From Alphaproteobacteria bacterium (lineage in GTDB: Bacteria; Pseudomonadota; Alphaproteobacteria; ATCC43930; CGMCC-115725), in assembly GCA_030041385.1 (NCBI GenBank), contig JASHNY010000029.1, forward strand, positions 1-34,970: a stretch of 34,970 nucleotides of DNA. Reading direction: 5' to 3'. The notes under the pieces were generated by a model, which ran no database searches, was not told where the DNA came from, and was given only the letters and a program-made list of their open reading frames with translations. Of the stretch, positions 15,899-24,192 are shown in pieces. Within the stretch, counting starts at the first letter, position 1; the number at the start of each line of letters is the position of its first letter. A program made the position numbers and the translations under genes.

Positions 15899-17101
15899 TT
15901 GCCTGGGACAGGGCGCGATGCCGGCCCCGCAGCCGGCACGAGCGCCGTCGCTGCCGAGGCGGTCGCCCGCGCCGAAGCGTGGCTCGCGGCATGGGATGGT
16001 CACGGCGACCACCGCACCGCGACGGCGGGCGATGCCGCCGGCGCGGCCTGGCTCGCCGGCGAGGCGGCGGCACTCGGCGCCACGCCGCGCTTCGAGGATT
16101 TCCGCCTCGACCGGCTCGACCCCGCTGCCGCCTATCTCGAACTCGCCGGGCATCGCATAGGCGGAGTGCCCGCCTTCGACGCGCCTGCGAGCGATGCCGA
16201 AGGGATCGCCGGGCGGCTCGCCCTGCCTGGCGGCGAAGGCGACATCGTCGTCGCCGAATTGTCGCCGCATGCGGTCTATAGCGGTGAATACCAGGCATTG
16301 CGGCGACGCGCCGGGCAACGCGGGTTCGCCATCCTGTGCGCCGGCGACGCGCCCGGCATGGCGCTGCTCAATGCCGAGCAGTTCCGCGAGCCCTATGGCG
16401 CGCCGACGATCCACCTCGCCAGCGAGGCGCGCGGGCCGCTGCTCGAGGCTGCCGGAAGCGGCGCCCCTGCCCGCCTCGTCGCCCACAGCCGCCGCACCCG
16501 CGCGGCTGCGCGGAATGTCGTCGTCACTATCCGCGGGCGCGACCCCGCCCGCACGCCGCTGGTGGTGATGACGCCGCGCAGCTCATGGTGGCAATCGACC
16601 GCGGAGCGCGGCGGCGGCATCGTCTGCTGGCTCGAATCCCTGCGCGCCCTTCTCGCCGAACCGCCGGCCTGCACGGTGGTATTGGCGGCCACCAGCGGCC
16701 ACGAGCTCGGCCATCTCGGCCTCGACGATTTCGTCGCCCGCCGCCCGGGATGGGACCGCCCGCCGGATCAGGGCGGCGCTCGCTGGGTTCATTACGGCGC
16801 CAATATCGGCGCCGCCGGCGGGCGCCTGTCGCTGATGGCGCCGGACGATGCGCTGCGTGCGCTGGCCGCCGCCGAACTCGCCCGCGCCGGCCGCGCGCCG
16901 GATCGCGTTGCACCGAAGGACCAGGTTCCGAGCGGCGAGACCCGCGACATCCATCGCGCCGGCGGCGCCTATCTGACCCTCGTCGGCACCAACAGGCTGT
17001 TTCACCTGCCGCAGGACCGATGGCCGCACGCGGTCGATGCGGCTGCCATCGCGCGCATCGCCGCCGCCGCGGCGCGGATCGCTGCTGCCCTCGCGCGCTG
17101 A
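15899..17101 (+). CDS. M28-peptidase-like protein with degenerate metal site
   Basis: A 400-residue Ala- and Arg-rich protein. The N-terminal half resembles the PA-like insert of M28 aminopeptidases ('YGAPTIHLASEARGPLLEAA'), and the C-terminal half has 'NVVVTIRGRDPARTPLVVMTPRSSWWQS' (split) followed by 'ERGGGIVCWLESLRAL' and 'ATSGHELGHLGLDDFV', matching the order of an M28 zinc-peptidase core. At the place of the usual H-x-D ligand this protein has PRS, and the A-x-DN ligand is replaced by 'AERGGG', so ordinary zinc chemistry looks lost; HELGH is a possible alternative metal motif. No signal peptide is clear. The only available start is TTG 15899, immediately after the preceding stop. Family-level confidence is moderate. 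Confidence 0.65.
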   Translation: MPGTGRDAGPAAGTSAVAAEAVARAEAWLAAWDGHGDHRTATAGDAAGAAWLAGEAAALGATPRFEDFRLDRLDPAAAYLELAGHRIGGVPAFDAPASDAEGIAGRLALPGGEGDIVVAELSPHAVYSGEYQALRRRAGQRGFAILCAGDAPGMALLNAEQFREPYGAPTIHLASEARGPLLEAAGSGAPARLVAHSRRTRAAARNVVVTIRGRDPARTPLVVMTPRSSWWQSTAERGGGIVCWLESLRALLAEPPACTVVLAATSGHELGHLGLDDFVARRPGWDRPPDQGGARWVHYGANIGAAGGRLSLMAPDDALRALAAAELARAGRAPDRVAPKDQVPSGETRDIHRAGGAYLTLVGTNRLFHLPQDRWPHAVDAAAIARIAAAAARIAAALAR

Positions 17102-17215
17102 AGGCGACCCGACCGGCCGATCACTTCGATCCGTGCCGGCTTGATTTGCCGGATTCGCTCACCAGCTTGCTGGATTGCTGCATCGCAGCAAGAGCCAATC
17201 CCGCAAAGGTGTCAT

Positions 17216-17524
17216 ATGAGGAACGAGCTTATAGCGGCCGCGTGCGCAGTGATGACTGCCGCAATCTTCGCTACCGCAGCACTGGCCGAGGAAGGACCCA
17301 AGGTATCGTCTGAGCATTACGCCCCGAACGTGTCGGCAACCGTGCCGTCCAATTCCTCGGCGGCGGCGATGATGGGGCCGAAGGTTTCGGGTGACGACCA
17401 TGTGCACACCGCGCCGGCAGATTACGTCGGCGGCCGGGCCGCCGCGGGCGCGCCGCATTACGTCTATCAGCAAGGCTACGACCCGTCCGGCAAGTGGCAC
17501 GGCCATTGGGTGCTGGTGCGATAG
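17216..17524 (+). CDS. Small secreted protein of unknown function (102 aa)
   Basis: A 102-residue protein with a Sec signal peptide (basic 'MRNE', hydrophobic residues 5-20, cleavage probably after ALA, about residue 24). The mature part is about 78 residues, twice contains the phrase 'GPKVS' (near residues 27 and 54), and ends in an aromatic-rich 'HYVYQQGYDPSGKWHGHWVLVR'-like tail (in two parts) with several His residues. I do not recognise a family. The repeated 'GPKVS' before 'SEHYAPN' and 'GDDHVHT' suggests an internal duplication. It is a separate unit, closed by the strong terminator at 17545. Confidence 0.75.
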   Translation: MRNELIAAACAVMTAAIFATAALAEEGPKVSSEHYAPNVSATVPSNSSAAAMMGPKVSGDDHVHTAPADYVGGRAAAGAPHYVYQQGYDPSGKWHGHWVLVR

Positions 17525-17544
17525 GAAAGGCCCAGGGCGAAAGG

Positions 17545-17580
17545 AAAGTCCTGCCGGGTGCAATATCCGGCAGGACTTTT
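17545..17580. terminator. Bidirectional Rho-independent terminator
   Basis: A perfect 13-bp inverted repeat (AAAGTCCTGCCGG at 17545-17557 with CCGGCAGGACTTT at 17567-17579) and a 9-base loop. A-runs and T-runs flank both sides, so it can terminate the small secreted-protein gene on the + strand and the MFS gene (ending 17584) on the minus strand. Confidence 0.9.
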
Positions 17581-17583
17581 CGC

Positions 17584-18924
17584 TTAGAGGGTGTCGGGCA
17601 GCGGCTTGCCGTTGGTTTCGGGCAGGAACGGCGCGGCGATGACGCCGAGAACGAACAGCATCCCGACGATCGTGGCCGCCGGGCCATATCCACCGAGGCC
17701 GACAATCAGGGTTCCGGCGATGATCGGCCCGATGCACGAGACAAAGCGCGGCGCGTTGAAGGTGAAGGCGATCGCGGTGCCGCGCATCCGGGTCGGGAAC
17801 AATTCCGGCAGCCATACCGGCGCCCAGGCCCAAATCCCGACCGTGAAAAAGCCGAAGACGCTGACGCACGCAAGCAGCACGCGGATGTCGTGCGCCCACA
17901 GATAGACCACCGGCGTCAGGACCAGGCATGCCGCGTACCACAGCATCGCCGTCGGCTTGCGGCCGATCGCGTCGGCGAGAAAGCCGAGGCTGATGAAGCC
18001 GAGCGTGCCGAAAATATTGGTCAGCAGCGCCGCGATCCCGGCAAAATGCGGCGCCGACTCGCCGGCCTTGGCGGCGATTGTGCCGACATAGGTCGGGATG
18101 AACGTCGCCACCCCCCAGAAGGCGAAGGTCACCGACAGCATCATGACCAGCGAGGCGATCAGCGGGCGCCGCACCGTCGGCTCGGCGAACAGGTCGGTCA
18201 CGGTCGAGCGGTTGAGGGCCAGCGCCTCGCCTTCGATCGCGGCACCGCTGCGGCGCGCCGCACGTGCCTGCCGCCGCCGCTCGTTGGACTGCTCCCAGCG
18301 CGGCGATTCGGGGATGCTGCGCCAGATCCATACGCAGATCAGCGCCGGCAATACCCCGACCAGATAGAGGAACCGCCAGGCATTAGGCCCGGTAGTGCCG
18401 ATCAGCAGCCACACGCACGAGGCGACGATGCCGCCGAGGCCGGCGCCGCATTGCAGCAGCCCGCCGCCCTTGCCGCGGGCATGATCGGGCCATAATTCCG
18501 AAACGATCGAGGCGCCGGTCGCCCATTCCGAGCCGATGCCGACGCCGACGAGAAACCGCAGAACCGCGAACGAACCCCAGCTCCACGCCAGCGCGCTCAA
18601 CCCGGTGGTCAGCGAGTAGGCGAGGATCGCCAGCATCATCGCGCGCTTGCGCCCGATGTAATCGGCGATGACGCCGCCGATCACCCCACCGGTGGCCCAG
18701 CCGAACACCGTCGTCGCCAGGATGTAGCCGGCATAACGCGGGATCGCCGCATACTCGGTTGCCGGCAATAGCTGATGCAGGGCAAAGCCGACGCTGACGA
18801 ACAGCGCAAAAATCTCGAACCCGTCGAACAGCCAGCCAAGGTTCGAGGCGATCAGAACCTTCCATTGCTCGCGCGACAGCGTCGTGTACCAGCGCGCCGG
18901 CGCGGCAACCGCATTCGCATCCAT
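17584..18924 (-). CDS. MFS transporter (metabolite:H+ symporter-like)
   Basis: A 446-residue major facilitator with twelve helices. Helix 1 contains 'NLGWLFDGFEIFALFVS', the D-G-[FY]-[DE] motif of MHS/AAHS-type importers; motif A is 'DYIGRKRAMM', repeated after helix 8 as 'DAIGRKPTAM'; and 'SIPESPRWEQS' marks the central loop. The ATG at 18924 follows AGGGAGGATCG and begins a normal MFS N-terminus. Substrates of this type are usually organic acids or related metabolites. It stands at the left edge of the flavin monooxygenase cluster on the same strand as the first genes of that cluster and could supply its substrate, but a 279-bp gap with a repeat separates them. Confidence 0.88.
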   Translation of the reverse strand: MDANAVAAPARWYTTLSREQWKVLIASNLGWLFDGFEIFALFVSVGFALHQLLPATEYAAIPRYAGYILATTVFGWATGGVIGGVIADYIGRKRAMMLAILAYSLTTGLSALAWSWGSFAVLRFLVGVGIGSEWATGASIVSELWPDHARGKGGGLLQCGAGLGGIVASCVWLLIGTTGPNAWRFLYLVGVLPALICVWIWRSIPESPRWEQSNERRRQARAARRSGAAIEGEALALNRSTVTDLFAEPTVRRPLIASLVMMLSVTFAFWGVATFIPTYVGTIAAKAGESAPHFAGIAALLTNIFGTLGFISLGFLADAIGRKPTAMLWYAACLVLTPVVYLWAHDIRVLLACVSVFGFFTVGIWAWAPVWLPELFPTRMRGTAIAFTFNAPRFVSCIGPIIAGTLIVGLGGYGPAATIVGMLFVLGVIAAPFLPETNGKPLPDTL

Positions 18925-19050
18925 ACCGATCCTCCCTGTCCCCCCGCGTCGGCCTTTGCCCGAGGGGGCGGCCATTATCGTTGCGAAAACCATACACTTC
19001 GGGAGCACAGGGGGCCAGTGGGCAGCGGCGCTTGCGCGGCCGTTCAGCTC

Positions 19051-19194
19051 GTCATTCCGGGATGCCCACGGGCCTGGCCGAGGGCAGGCCCGGAAACCAT
19101 GAACACTGTCAGTGAACGCTCGAAATTGGTGCGCGGCCGAAAACGCCGTGTTCCCGGATTCCGGGCTCGCGGCTTCGCCGCGCCGCGCAATGAC
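19051..19194. repeat. Dispersed intergenic repeat with GTCATT...AATGAC ends
   Basis: A 144-bp non-coding element bounded by GTCATT (19051) and AATGAC (19189-19194), containing internal inverted segments such as GGCCTGGCC and CCGGATTCCGG. Its outer ends match those of the palindromic repeat at 26360 (GTCATTGCG / CGCAATGAC), so both probably belong to the same family of small mobile or structural repeats common in alphaproteobacteria. Confidence 0.55.
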
Positions 19195-19203
19195 AGCCAG
19201 TGG

Positions 19204-20346
19204 CTACCGGCCCCGAAACGCCGGCATCACGTCGCGCGCGAACCAGCGCAATTGCTCGATGAACTCGCCGGGCGGCAGGCCTTCGGCCCAGTGGATCATG
19301 AAGTCTTCGAGGCCGGGGTACTGCGCCTCGACCGATTTGATGCCGTCGATGACCTGCGCCGGCGTGCCGCAGAACCATGCTTTTTGCTGCACCCCGTCAC
19401 GCAGCGAGGGGATATGCGCGGGCGCGCCGGGCGTGCCCCAGGTGCGCCCCTGCTCGTCGGCATAGCGCACGAAGCCAAACGGCGCGAACCATTTGAAGCG
19501 CTCGTCATGCGCCGGTTCGAGGCGGCGGATCGCCGCTTCCTCGCTGCCGGCGAGATGGACCCCGGCGCCCCAGATCATGTCTTCGCCCAGCTGCTTCGGG
19601 CGACCGTGGCGGACGCAGGCGTCGCGATAGGCGCGCACCACGTCGTCGAGAATCTTGGCGCCGTTCAGCGTCACCATCGGCTTCATGCCGTATTGCGCCA
19701 TCATGTCGATCGTGCGGCCGCTGGCGATCGGCATGTAGATTTCGACCGGCAGATGTTTCGGGCGCGGCACGCAGGTGATTTCCTTCAGATCGTAGCCGCG
19801 ATACGGAACCGGCGGCGGCGCCTCGAAATACTTGCCCTTGTGGTGAAACGATTCCTCGTTGAAGCATTTGAACAGAAGCTGAACGCCTTCCTCGAAGATT
19901 TCGCGGTTGGCGGCAGCGTCGAGCAGCGGCCCGCCCAGGGTCTCGACCTCGCGGGTGTGATAGCCGCGCCCAACGCCCAAGACGACCCGTCCGTCGGTGA
20001 CGATGTCGGCCATCGCGTAGTCTTCCGCCAGGCGGATCGGGTGCCACATCGGCAGGATGTTGAAGCCGCAGCCGAATTTAAGCTGCTTCGTCTGCGTCGC
20101 CAGCCACAGCCCCCACTGGATCAGGTTGGGGATGCACTCGTAGCCTTCGTGCTGGAAATGGTGCTCGGCCGCCCACAGGCAGTAATAGCCGTTTTCGTCC
20201 ATGACCCGGGCAACCCGGCGCGAGGTCTCGAACACCTCGCTGAGCCGCTCGTTGGAATAGCGGCGGTCGTTGGCCGGGGTGCCGTCGAGCCCGACATTGT
20301 CGAGCTCGATCTGGCCGACATAGATCGCGTGGAACCGCTTGATCAT
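19204..20346 (-). CDS. LLM-class flavin-dependent monooxygenase (type A, paralogue 1)
   Basis: The 380-residue protein is a luciferase-like TIM barrel that uses FMNH2 and O2. Signature segments are 'YCLWAAEHHFQHEG' (residues about 55-68), 'KFGCGFNILPMWHPIRLAEDYAMAD' (about 90-114, in two parts) and 'RVVLGVGRGYHTREVE' with the flavin phosphate loop. The same segments recur in the gene at 25143 with few changes, so the two are clear paralogues. Family members oxidise alkanals, sulfonates, nitro compounds or heterocycles, and the substrate is not readable here. It follows the FAD-dependent oxidoreductase gene by 13 bp on the same strand, so they are one operon. A separate flavin reductase is needed; one is encoded at 30659. 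Confidence 0.9.
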   Translation of the reverse strand: MIKRFHAIYVGQIELDNVGLDGTPANDRRYSNERLSEVFETSRRVARVMDENGYYCLWAAEHHFQHEGYECIPNLIQWGLWLATQTKQLKFGCGFNILPMWHPIRLAEDYAMADIVTDGRVVLGVGRGYHTREVETLGGPLLDAAANREIFEEGVQLLFKCFNEESFHHKGKYFEAPPPVPYRGYDLKEITCVPRPKHLPVEIYMPIASGRTIDMMAQYGMKPMVTLNGAKILDDVVRAYRDACVRHGRPKQLGEDMIWGAGVHLAGSEEAAIRRLEPAHDERFKWFAPFGFVRYADEQGRTWGTPGAPAHIPSLRDGVQQKAWFCGTPAQVIDGIKSVEAQYPGLEDFMIHWAEGLPPGEFIEQLRWFARDVMPAFRGR

Positions 20347-20359
20347 CCCATTGCTCCTT

Positions 20360-21823
20360 CTATTCCCAGCGCGGTTCGGCCGCGGCGTTGCGTCCGGAGA
20401 TGCGGCCGAATGCCAGGCATTCGCCGATATTGCCGGTGCCCTGATAGAGATAGCTGTAGATCGACCCCAGTTCCCCGGCGCTGTAGAGCCGCCGGATCGG
20501 CGTGCCGTCGGGGCGCACGATCTGGCCTCTTTCGTTGCGGCGCGGCCCGCCCTGGGTGTTGAGCATCGAGGGCGACAGCTCGACCGCGTAGTATGGCGGC
20601 TCGGCGAGCGGCGCCAGCATCAGGCTGCGGCCGAACGCGTCGTCGCGCCCGTCGCCGCAAGCGCGGTTCCAGCGCGCAACGGTCTCCGCCAGCACGGCAG
20701 GGTCGAGCCCGACGAGTTCGGCAAGCGCGGCCGGGCTGTCGGCCCGCCTGATCCAGCCCTTGGCCAGTTCGGCGCTGTTGTCCGCGCTCCATTCGTAGCG
20801 CTCGACGATCTGCGTCCAGCCGTGGCTCGGGTGCATGTCGTAAAGCGGTCCGGCGCGAAACAGCGTGTCGTCGAAGATCATGAACATCGGGCACGGGGTC
20901 GCCAGCGGCAGCCACCGCCCATGAAACGGCACCTTGCCGTGCCGGGTCTTGTATTTCTCGTCGCAGAAGCGCCGCGCGTCGGGCCCGACCACGATCATGC
21001 CGCCCGGCATCTGCTTGCTGAAGTGCAAGGCCTGCATCGACAAGGTCGTGCGCACCTCCGGCACCTTGAGCGCCATCGACGGGCCGGCGTAATTGTTCAT
21101 GTGCCAAAGATCGGCGCCGACCGCCATCGCCATCGCGATCCCGTCGCCTTCGTTGTAGGGCGAACCGGAGGTGTAGCAATAGGCAATCCCGGGGAGATAA
21201 TTGCGGATCATCTCCTGGTTGTTCTCGAAGCCGCCGCAGGTCAGCACCACCGCCTTGCGCGCCTTGACGTAGACCGCCTCGCCGCCGCGCTCGGCACGGA
21301 TGCCGAGAATCTCCTTCGTCGTGTTGTCCTGAACGAGCTCCCGGCCCGGCGTCTCGTAGAGGATCGGGATCGGCCGCTGCTCGACCAGGCTTTCAAAGCG
21401 CTTCCAGGTGAAGGAATAGCCGTAGGTCGGCCCGTCATGGAATTTGTGGACGCAGCCGGCGCCGGGCAGGTCGGGAAACTCGATCCCGACCGGGGGGTGC
21501 TGATGCTCTTGCGGATCGCCGCCGACGCCCTTCAGCCAGTCGTTGTTGCGGCACATTTCCTCCGCCCACGCCGCCACCATCGCCGGCGGGACGGTGTAAG
21601 GACCGCACAGCGCGGTCAGGTAGGCGGCGGCCTCCACCGGCGATGCAGTGTTGAGGTAGCCCTGGCCGGCGACCCGCGTGTTGCCGCCATGCTCGCCCCT
21701 GGGCGCCTTTTCGAGAATGACGACGCGCGCGCCCAGATCGTGCGCGGTCACGGCCGCCGCCACTCCCGCCGCCCCGAACCCAACCACCGCGACATCCGTT
21801 TCGACATCCCATTTGTGCGGCAC
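20360..21823 (-). CDS. FAD-dependent oxidoreductase (fumarate reductase / 3-ketosteroid dehydrogenase-like flavoprotein)
   Basis: A 487-residue flavoprotein. The dinucleotide-binding loop is G15-F-G17-A-A-G20 followed by 'VVILEKAPRGEHGGNTRVAGQG' (in two parts), the typical Glu-Lys and GGNT sequence of the fumarate reductase/succinate dehydrogenase flavoprotein superfamily; 'VLTCGGFENN' marks the second flavin contact; 'GELGSIYSYLYQGTGNIGEC' near the C-terminus closes the FAD site. Relatives include ketosteroid dehydrogenases, tricarballylate dehydrogenase and urocanate reductase, which add or remove a C=C bond next to a carbonyl. No signal peptide or haem domain is present, so it is cytosolic. 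The start is GTG 21823, with AAGGAG 9 bases upstream; the longer open frame is an artefact. Heads an operon with the downstream LLM gene. Confidence 0.9.
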   Translation of the reverse strand: MPHKWDVETDVAVVGFGAAGVAAAVTAHDLGARVVILEKAPRGEHGGNTRVAGQGYLNTASPVEAAAYLTALCGPYTVPPAMVAAWAEEMCRNNDWLKGVGGDPQEHQHPPVGIEFPDLPGAGCVHKFHDGPTYGYSFTWKRFESLVEQRPIPILYETPGRELVQDNTTKEILGIRAERGGEAVYVKARKAVVLTCGGFENNQEMIRNYLPGIAYCYTSGSPYNEGDGIAMAMAVGADLWHMNNYAGPSMALKVPEVRTTLSMQALHFSKQMPGGMIVVGPDARRFCDEKYKTRHGKVPFHGRWLPLATPCPMFMIFDDTLFRAGPLYDMHPSHGWTQIVERYEWSADNSAELAKGWIRRADSPAALAELVGLDPAVLAETVARWNRACGDGRDDAFGRSLMLAPLAEPPYYAVELSPSMLNTQGGPRRNERGQIVRPDGTPIRRLYSAGELGSIYSYLYQGTGNIGECLAFGRISGRNAAAEPRWE

Positions 21824-21836
21824 TGACGCTTGCTCC

Positions 21837-21866
21837 TTGGTCTGTCCCCATCGGCTACCGTACACT
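21837..21866 (+). promoter_or_regulatory. Possible promoter of the alpha/beta hydrolase gene
   Basis: TTGGTC (21837-21842) and TACACT (21861-21866) are 18 bases apart and end 26 bases before the ATG at 21893. They lie within the 69-bp divergent gap between the FAD oxidoreductase and hydrolase genes, so a regulator here could control both. Prediction by consensus only. Confidence 0.3.
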
Positions 21867-21892
21867 GGCACCAGGCTTTCCCGGAGGAAACC

Positions 21893-22738
21893 ATGCCCGA
21901 TACGCTTGCAGCCGATGCCCGCCATGCGGTGACGATCGAGGATGTCGAATACCAGCGCCAGAACGGCCGCCCGATGCTGGCGCGGCTGTACCGGCCAGGC
22001 GGGACCGGCCCGTTCCCGGCGGCGTTGCAGGTGCATGGCGGCGCGTGGACCAGCAAGGACCGCACCGACAACGACTTCATCGCCAAGGCGCTGGCCGAAA
22101 GCGGCATCTTCGTCGCCTCGATCGATTTCCGCATGCCGCCGGACGGGGCGCATCCGGCCTCGCTGCAGGACATCAATCTCGGCATCCGCTGGCTGAAGGC
22201 GAGCGCGTGCGAGTTCAAGAGCCGGCCCGAATGGGTCGGCTCGTTCGGCACGTCGAGCGGCGGCCACCAGGTCCTGCTCGCGGCGATGCGGCCCGATCAC
22301 CCGCAATACGCGGCATTGCCCGGACCGGCGGGAATCGATGCACGCCAGGCCTGGGTGATTTCCGGGTGGGGCGTGCTCGACCCGCTGCTGCGCTACAACC
22401 TGGCGAAGCAGGCCGGCAACGCCGAGCTGGTCAAGAACCACGACGTTTTCTGGGGCAGCGAGGCGGCGATGGCCGACGCCGCCCCGCCCCTGATGCTGGA
22501 GCGGGGTGAGAAATGCGCCTTGCCGCCGGCGCTGGTGTTCGGCGGCGACAGCGACGAATGGGTGCCGGTCGAGTTGATGAAGAGCTTTGTCGCCAACTAC
22601 CGCAAGGCCGGCGGCGAGTGCGAATTGCAGCTTTATGAAGGCGCCAACCACGGCTTCATGACCGGCAAGCCGGATGCGCCCTATGCCGCGCGGGCGATCG
22701 AGCGGATGCGCGCGTTCATCCGCAACCACACGGCATAG
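21893..22738 (+). CDS. Alpha/beta hydrolase (esterase/lipase, HSL-like)
   Basis: The 281-residue enzyme has the oxyanion-hole motif H48-G-G, nucleophile elbow G119-T-S121-S-G, an acid in 'GGDSDEWVP' (D219 or D221) and the catalytic H253 in 'ANHGFM'. The HGG motif places it with hormone-sensitive-lipase-like carboxylesterases, which cleave short acyl esters or lactones. The ATG at 21893 follows CCGGAGGAAACC, an excellent ribosome-binding site. No signal peptide, so cytosolic. It diverges from the FAD oxidoreductase gene and could hydrolyse the ester or lactone made by a monooxygenase step in the cluster; this is inference from context. Confidence 0.9.
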   Translation: MPDTLAADARHAVTIEDVEYQRQNGRPMLARLYRPGGTGPFPAALQVHGGAWTSKDRTDNDFIAKALAESGIFVASIDFRMPPDGAHPASLQDINLGIRWLKASACEFKSRPEWVGSFGTSSGGHQVLLAAMRPDHPQYAALPGPAGIDARQAWVISGWGVLDPLLRYNLAKQAGNAELVKNHDVFWGSEAAMADAAPPLMLERGEKCALPPALVFGGDSDEWVPVELMKSFVANYRKAGGECELQLYEGANHGFMTGKPDAPYAARAIERMRAFIRNHTA

Positions 22739-22802
22739 GCGCCGCCCCGGTCATTCCGCGCCGGCATCGACGACATCAGAGAGGGCAATGGGCCGGGACT
22801 GG

Positions 22803-24158
22803 CTATCGGCCCGGTGCAGCGCTAGCCCAAACCGCCGCGTCGAACCGGCTTTGCGGCCAATCGAGGCCGTAATGCTCGCGCAGGGTCGTGCCTTCGTATT
22901 CGGTGCGGAACAGGCCGCGCCGCTGCAATATCGGGATGACCTCGCCGGCAAACGTTTCGAGCTGCTGCGGGAACAGCGGCGGCATCACGTTGAAGCCGTC
23001 GGCGGCGCCGTCATTGAACCAGTCTGCCATCAAATCGGCGATCTGCTCCGGCGTGCCGGCGATCACGTAATGGCCGCGCGCACCGGCGAGGTAGCCGAGC
23101 AATTGCCGCAATGTCGGCTGGTCGCGCCGCACCAGGTTCAGGATTACCTCGGTGCGGCTGCGCGCGGCCTGGACCGTGGCGGGGTCGGGGAAATCCTCGG
23201 GGCGCAGCGGGCGGTCGAGCGGCAGGTCGGAAAAATCGTGCCCGCCGAACCGGTTGGAGAGCCGCTTGCGGCCGACCTCGGCATCGGTCAATTCGTTGAC
23301 CTCGCGCGCCAGGCGCTGCGCCTCCGCCGCGGTCGCCGCGATCATCGGGCTGAGCCCCGGCAGGATCAATACGTGGCCCGGGTCTCGGCCCTCGGCCCGC
23401 GCCAGGCTTTTCAGGTCGGCATAGAATTCCTGCGCCGTCGCCTTTTCCATATGCGCCGTGAACACGGCGTCGGCGTGCCGCGCGGCAAAGCGGCGGCCGG
23501 TGTCTGACGATCCCGCCTGCACCAATACCGGCCGACCTTGCGGGCAGCGCGGCATGTTGAGCGGCCCGGCCACCCGGTAGAAATCGCCGCGGTGGTCGAT
23601 CGGCTGGATGCCGCCGGAGTCGGCGTAAAGCCCGCTCGCCCGGTCGTCGAGCACCGCATCCGCGGCCCAGCTGTCCCACAGCGCCTTGACCACCGCCATG
23701 AATTCCTCGCCGCGGGCATAGCGGTCGTCGTGGGTCACCTGGCCGGCGCCGCCGAAATTGCGCGCCGCCGTTGCCAGCCACGAGGTGACGATGTTCCAGG
23801 CGGCGCGGCCGTTGCTGATATGATCGATCGAGGCGAACTGCCGGGCCAGGTTGAACGGCTCGGTATAGGTGGTCGACGCGGTCGCGATCAGCCCGATATG
23901 GCGGGTCGATACCGCCAATGCCGCCAGCACCGTGATCGGTTCGAGCCAGGTGCGTGCCGCCTGCGCCACATCCTCGCCGAGCGCCAACTGGTCGGCGAGG
24001 AAGACCGAATCGAATTTTGCCGCTTCGGCCCGCTGCGCCAGATCCTGGTAGTAGCGAATATCAGTGAGCGCGTAGGGCGAGGTATCGGGGTGCCGCCAGG
24101 AGGCCTCGTGATGGCCGCGGCTGTGGAAAAACAGGTTCAGATGCAATTGCCGCTTCAT
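22803..24158 (-). CDS. LLM-class flavin monooxygenase, NtaA/SnaA/DszA type (copy 1)
   Basis: A 451-residue luciferase-like enzyme of the nitrilotriacetate monooxygenase (NtaA/SnaA/DszA/SoxA) branch. Diagnostic pieces are 'FHSRGHHEASWRHPD' near the N-terminus, 'FDSVFLADQLALG', 'IGLIATASTTYTEPFNLARQFASIDHISNGRAAWNIVTS' (read across residues 88-127), 'GRPVLVQAGSSDTGR', and the C-terminal 'PILQRRGLFRTEYEGTTLREHYGL'. These enzymes use FMNH2 from a separate reductase to break C-N or C-S bonds or hydroxylate heterocycles. The ATG at 24158 is preferred over one 18 bases upstream. The gene follows the SDR gene by 34 bp on the same strand, so both are likely expressed together. Confidence 0.92.
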   Translation of the reverse strand: MKRQLHLNLFFHSRGHHEASWRHPDTSPYALTDIRYYQDLAQRAEAAKFDSVFLADQLALGEDVAQAARTWLEPITVLAALAVSTRHIGLIATASTTYTEPFNLARQFASIDHISNGRAAWNIVTSWLATAARNFGGAGQVTHDDRYARGEEFMAVVKALWDSWAADAVLDDRASGLYADSGGIQPIDHRGDFYRVAGPLNMPRCPQGRPVLVQAGSSDTGRRFAARHADAVFTAHMEKATAQEFYADLKSLARAEGRDPGHVLILPGLSPMIAATAAEAQRLAREVNELTDAEVGRKRLSNRFGGHDFSDLPLDRPLRPEDFPDPATVQAARSRTEVILNLVRRDQPTLRQLLGYLAGARGHYVIAGTPEQIADLMADWFNDGAADGFNVMPPLFPQQLETFAGEVIPILQRRGLFRTEYEGTTLREHYGLDWPQSRFDAAVWASAAPGR

Positions 24159-24192
24159 GCCGCCCTCGCGAGGCATTCGCTGCCGGAATCGT

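Noticed and set aside
21824-22729. Long N-terminal extension of the FAD oxidoreductase frame on the minus strand
   Set aside because: It lies entirely opposite the alpha/beta hydrolase gene and is not protein-like; the FAD-binding start fits GTG 21823 with a ribosome-binding site.
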